Shown: in pieces, positions 6,207-8,513 of the stretch
Position numbering within the stretch: position 1 is the first letter of the stretch
How the letters are laid out: the number at the start of each line of letters is the position of its first letter
Origin: Pseudomonadota bacterium
GTDB taxonomy: Bacteria > Pseudomonadota > Alphaproteobacteria > Ferrovibrionales > Ferrovibrionaceae
DNA length: 8,513 nt
Assembly (NCBI GenBank): GCA_021793055.1
Contig: JAJYTL010000125.1
Span: 1-8,513, forward strand
Reading direction: 5' to 3'
Position numbers and translations under genes: made by a program
The notes under the pieces: generated by a model
Told to the model about the DNA's origin: nothing
Databases searched by the model: none
Seen by the model: the letters and a program-made list of their open reading frames with translations, nothing else

Positions 6207-6259
6207 CGATCGCAGCGGCGTTCAGTTCCGGCGCGTGCGGGCGTGATTCAGGGCGTCGT

Positions 6260-7378
6260 TCAGGTGTGGCTGACGGCCTCGAACGGGCTGAACTTGAGGC
6301 CGAGGTCTTGCGCTACGGCGGCGTGGGTAATGTGCCCGGCATGGACGTTCAAGCCATGGCGAAGATGCACGTCGTCGGCCAGAGCCTGCCGCCAGCCCTT
6401 TTCGGCCAGGGCCAGGGTATAGGGCAAGGTGGCGTTGTTCAGCGCGAAGGTCGAGGTGCGGGCCACCGCGCCCGGCATGTTGGCGACGCAATAGTGCACG
6501 ACGTCGTCGACCACGAAGGTGGGATCGGCGTGGGTGGTGGGGTGGCTAGTGGCGAAGCAGCCGCCCTGATCAATCGAGATGTCCACCAGCACCGCGCCGG
6601 GGTTCATCTGCTTGACGAGATCGCGGCTTACAAGCTTCGGCGCCGCGGCTCCCGGCACCAGCACCGCACCGATGACGAGATCGGCGCCGCGCACTTCATC
6701 CTCGATGTTGTGCACCGTGGCGAAGACGGTTCGGACCTTCGAGCCGAACTCGGCCGCGAGTTCGGTCAGACGGGGCAGCGACTTGTCGATCACGGTGACC
6801 TGGGCTTGCAATCCCACCGCCATCCGCGCCGCGTGCGTGCCGGAGACGCCGCCGCCGAGAATCACCACTTTGGCCGGCATCACGCCTGGCACGCCGCCGA
6901 GCAGCACGCCACGGCCGCCACATTCCTTTTCGAGGTGGTGGGCGCCGACCTGAACCGACATGCGTCCCGCGACCTCGCTCATCGGCGCCAGCAGCGGTAG
7001 GCCACCGCGGGCGTCGGTTACGGTCTCGTAGGCGATACAGGTCGCGCCCGAGCGCATCAGGCCCTCCGCCAGTGCCTTGTCCGCGGCGAGGTGAAGATAG
7101 GTGAACAGAATCTGGCCCGGGCGCAACATGGCGATTTCCGGCGGTTGCGGTTCCTTGACCTTGACCACCATGTTGGAGGCGGCGAAGACGCAGGCAGCAT
7201 CGGGAGCGATTTCGGCGCCGGCCGAGCGGTATTCGCCGTCGCTGCAGCCGATGCCGCCGCCGAGCGCGGTCTCGACCATGACCTTATGGCCGTGATGGGT
7301 CAGTTCGCGCACCGCCGCCGGAGTCATCCCGGCGCGGTATTCGTGGGTTTTGATTTCCTTCGGAACGCCGATCAGCAT
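6260..7378 (-). CDS. ald: Alanine dehydrogenase
   Basis: A 372-aa NAD-dependent enzyme interconverting L-alanine with pyruvate and ammonium, in the cytoplasm and usually as a hexamer. It begins MLIGVPKEIKTHEYRAG, the classic family N terminus. The residues known from the Mycobacterium enzyme fall at identical numbers: Arg15 and Lys75 (VKVKEP) for the substrate, His96 (TYLHLA) and Asp270 (DISIDQGG) for catalysis. The NAD site is VILGGGVSG (172-180) with Asp198 ending the next strand. NHxMPGAVxRTST-like sequence at 300-310 (NMPGAVARTST) and the end NVHAGHITHAAVAQDLGL are also typical. The open frame extends 35 codons upstream of this ATG, but that part lacks homology. The ribosome site is weak (GGGTAAAG). 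It lies 128 nt downstream of the aminotransferase gene on the same strand, and the pair suggests recycling of alanine formed by transamination. It converges on the antiporter, with 53 nt between them. Confidence 0.96.
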   Translation of the reverse strand: MLIGVPKEIKTHEYRAGMTPAAVRELTHHGHKVMVETALGGGIGCSDGEYRSAGAEIAPDAACVFAASNMVVKVKEPQPPEIAMLRPGQILFTYLHLAADKALAEGLMRSGATCIAYETVTDARGGLPLLAPMSEVAGRMSVQVGAHHLEKECGGRGVLLGGVPGVMPAKVVILGGGVSGTHAARMAVGLQAQVTVIDKSLPRLTELAAEFGSKVRTVFATVHNIEDEVRGADLVIGAVLVPGAAAPKLVSRDLVKQMNPGAVLVDISIDQGGCFATSHPTTHADPTFVVDDVVHYCVANMPGAVARTSTFALNNATLPYTLALAEKGWRQALADDVHLRHGLNVHAGHITHAAVAQDLGLKFSPFEAVSHT

Positions 7379-7506
7379 TTTCTTTACCCATCGTATGCGC
7401 CGCGCGGACGCGGCATGGGGCACGCGGTAGTTCCGGCCCGCGGTCGGGCCGGCGGGCCTGCGATTCCTGTTGCGCGCGCCCAAGGGCGCGTCGGCTTATG
7501 CGCCGC
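7379..7506 (-). other. Intergenic region between the aminotransferase gene and ald, with two hairpins
   Basis: 128 nt holding two perfect GC-rich inverted repeats. CGCGCCC/GGGCGCG (7475-7481 and 7484-7490) has a 2-nt centre. CCGGCCCG/CGGGCCGG (7433-7440 and 7445-7452) has a 4-nt loop. Neither is followed by a T tract on the - strand, so neither is a standard intrinsic terminator. They may reduce readthrough from the upstream gene, stabilise its 3' end, or form part of an ald leader. No promoter could be recognised. Confidence 0.4.
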
Positions 7507-8513
7507 CTAGAACAGGCTTCGCTCTTTCACGGTGGCCAAGGTCTGCTCAAGGCCCCGCTCGAGGCGGTCGAACATCTCGTCGATCTCGGCGCGGGTAATG
7601 ATCAGCGGCGGGCAAAGCGCCAGGCTGTCGCCCATCGCGCGCAGAACGAGGCCATTGTCCTGGATCATCTCGGCCGCGAGCGGGCCGACCGCCGCGGCAG
7701 GGTCGAAGGGGGCCTTGGTCGCCTTGTCACGCACGAGCTCGATCGCGCCGATGAGGCCGACGCCGCGCGTCTCGCCGACCAGGGGATGCTGGGCCAGGGC
7801 TTCGCGCCGGCGCACGAAATGGGGGGCGATTTCGCGCACGTGGTCGAGGATGTTGCGCTCTTCGTAAATTTTGAGCGTCTCAAGCGCGACCGCCGCGGCC
7901 ATCGGGTGTCCCGAATAGGTGAAGCCGTGGGCGAAAACGCCGATCTTCTCGCTCTCGCGCACCAGGGCGTCAAAGACTTTCTCGTTGATCACCGTCGCGG
8001 AGATCGGCGCATAGCCCGAGGACAGCTGCTTGGCCATGGTCATGATGTCCGGCACGAGTCCGTAGGTTTCCGTGCCGAACATGTTTCCGGTCCGCCCGAA
8101 GCCGCATATCACTTCGTCGGCGATTAACAGGACGTCGTGCTTTTTCAGCACCTTCTGAATTTTTTCGAAATAGGTCTTCGGCGGCACGATGACGCCGCCG
8201 GCGCCCATCACCGGCTCGGCGATGAAGGCGGCCACGGTGTCCGGGCCCTCAGCCACGATCTGGGCGTCGAGCTCCTCCGCGAGCCTGGCCGCAAAGGCCT
8301 CCTCGTTCTCGTCTGGCCGCGCGAAGCGGTAGTGATGCGGGCAGGCGGCGTGCAGAATATTGGCGATCGGCAGGTCGAAGTCGCGGTGGTTGTTGGGCAA
8401 TCCGGTAAGGCTGGCGGTGGCGACGGTGACTCCGTGATAGGCCTTAATGCGCGCCAGAATCTTCTTTTTTGCCGGTCGCCCGAGCGCGTTGTTGTAATAC
8501 CAGACAAGCTTAA
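7507..8513 (-). CDS. Class III (pyruvate-type) PLP aminotransferase, N-terminal part outside window
   Basis: Fold-type I, class III transaminase that moves an amino group from an omega-amine or amino acid to an oxo acid, most likely pyruvate. The frame is open to the window edge, reading KLVWYYNNALGRP, KKKILARIKAYHGVT and LTGLPNNHRDFDLP, so about 100 N-terminal residues (with the first PLP phosphate loop) are cut off. Visible motifs are YHGVT, FIAEPVMGAGGV, the PLP-ring Asp in LLIADEVICGFGRTG, the Schiff-base lysine in TMAKQLSSGYAP (codon 8029-8031), and FTYSGHPMAAAVALE. The C terminus GLVLRAMGDSLALCPPLIIT is typical. The family includes taurine-, beta-alanine-, putrescine- and 4-aminobutyrate:pyruvate transaminases; the sequence alone does not choose among them. 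Ald directly downstream supports pyruvate as acceptor. It ends with TAG at a normal position. Confidence 0.9.
   Translation of the reverse strand, partial: KLVWYYNNALGRPAKKKILARIKAYHGVTVATASLTGLPNNHRDFDLPIANILHAACPHHYRFARPDENEEAFAARLAEELDAQIVAEGPDTVAAFIAEPVMGAGGVIVPPKTYFEKIQKVLKKHDVLLIADEVICGFGRTGNMFGTETYGLVPDIMTMAKQLSSGYAPISATVINEKVFDALVRESEKIGVFAHGFTYSGHPMAAAVALETLKIYEERNILDHVREIAPHFVRRREALAQHPLVGETRGVGLIGAIELVRDKATKAPFDPAAAVGPLAAEMIQDNGLVLRAMGDSLALCPPLIITRAEIDEMFDRLERGLEQTLATVKERSLF

Noticed and set aside
6104..7000. A 298-aa + strand open frame opposite ald
   Set aside because: It is antisense to alanine dehydrogenase, whose active-site residues are all intact; its composition is low-complexity and it has no homology that I recognise.

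Overview
The window is a GC-rich stretch of bacterial chromosome that looks like ordinary catabolic and housekeeping DNA from a proteobacterium, most likely an alphaproteobacterium. That placement is an inference from codon use, strong G/C at third positions, the protein flavour and the protocatechuate cluster; no marker gene settles it. I see no CRISPR array, insertion sequence, rRNA, tRNA or phage gene.

Layout. On the + strand, positions 2-2555 hold part of a protocatechuate branch of the beta-ketoadipate pathway: pcaH (5' end cut by the window), pcaG overlapping it by 11 nt, and then, after a 72-nt gap with a perfect 12-bp hairpin, one gene that fuses enol-lactonase (PcaD) to 4-carboxymuconolactone decarboxylase (PcaC). 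PcaHG opens the ring of protocatechuate. The missing step, 3-carboxymuconate cycloisomerase (PcaB), is not in the window. PcaC and PcaD activities in the fused protein then give beta-ketoadipate.

On the - strand, positions 2575-4099 hold an OsmC-family gene followed 25 nt later by a denD-like SDR dehydrogenase, converging on the pca genes with 19 nt between stops. A divergent region of about 260 nt with several inverted repeats separates them from a + strand CPA1-type cation:proton antiporter with a C-terminal TrkA-like domain (4362-6206). This antiporter is broken by two in-frame TAG codons with no frameshift. It is the most unusual thing in the window: either a young pseudogene or, less likely, a recoded gene.

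On the - strand, positions 6260-8513 hold a class III (pyruvate-type) aminotransferase, cut at its N terminus by the window end, followed by alanine dehydrogenase (ald). Together they suggest an alanine shuttle: the transaminase passes an amino group to pyruvate, and Ald releases it as ammonium and regenerates pyruvate. The amine substrate cannot be read from the sequence.

I did not find a convincing new multi-gene system. The points most worth checking are the doubly amber-interrupted antiporter, the hairpin inside the pca operon, the pcaHG-pcaDC arrangement without pcaB, and the aminotransferase-Ald pairing.
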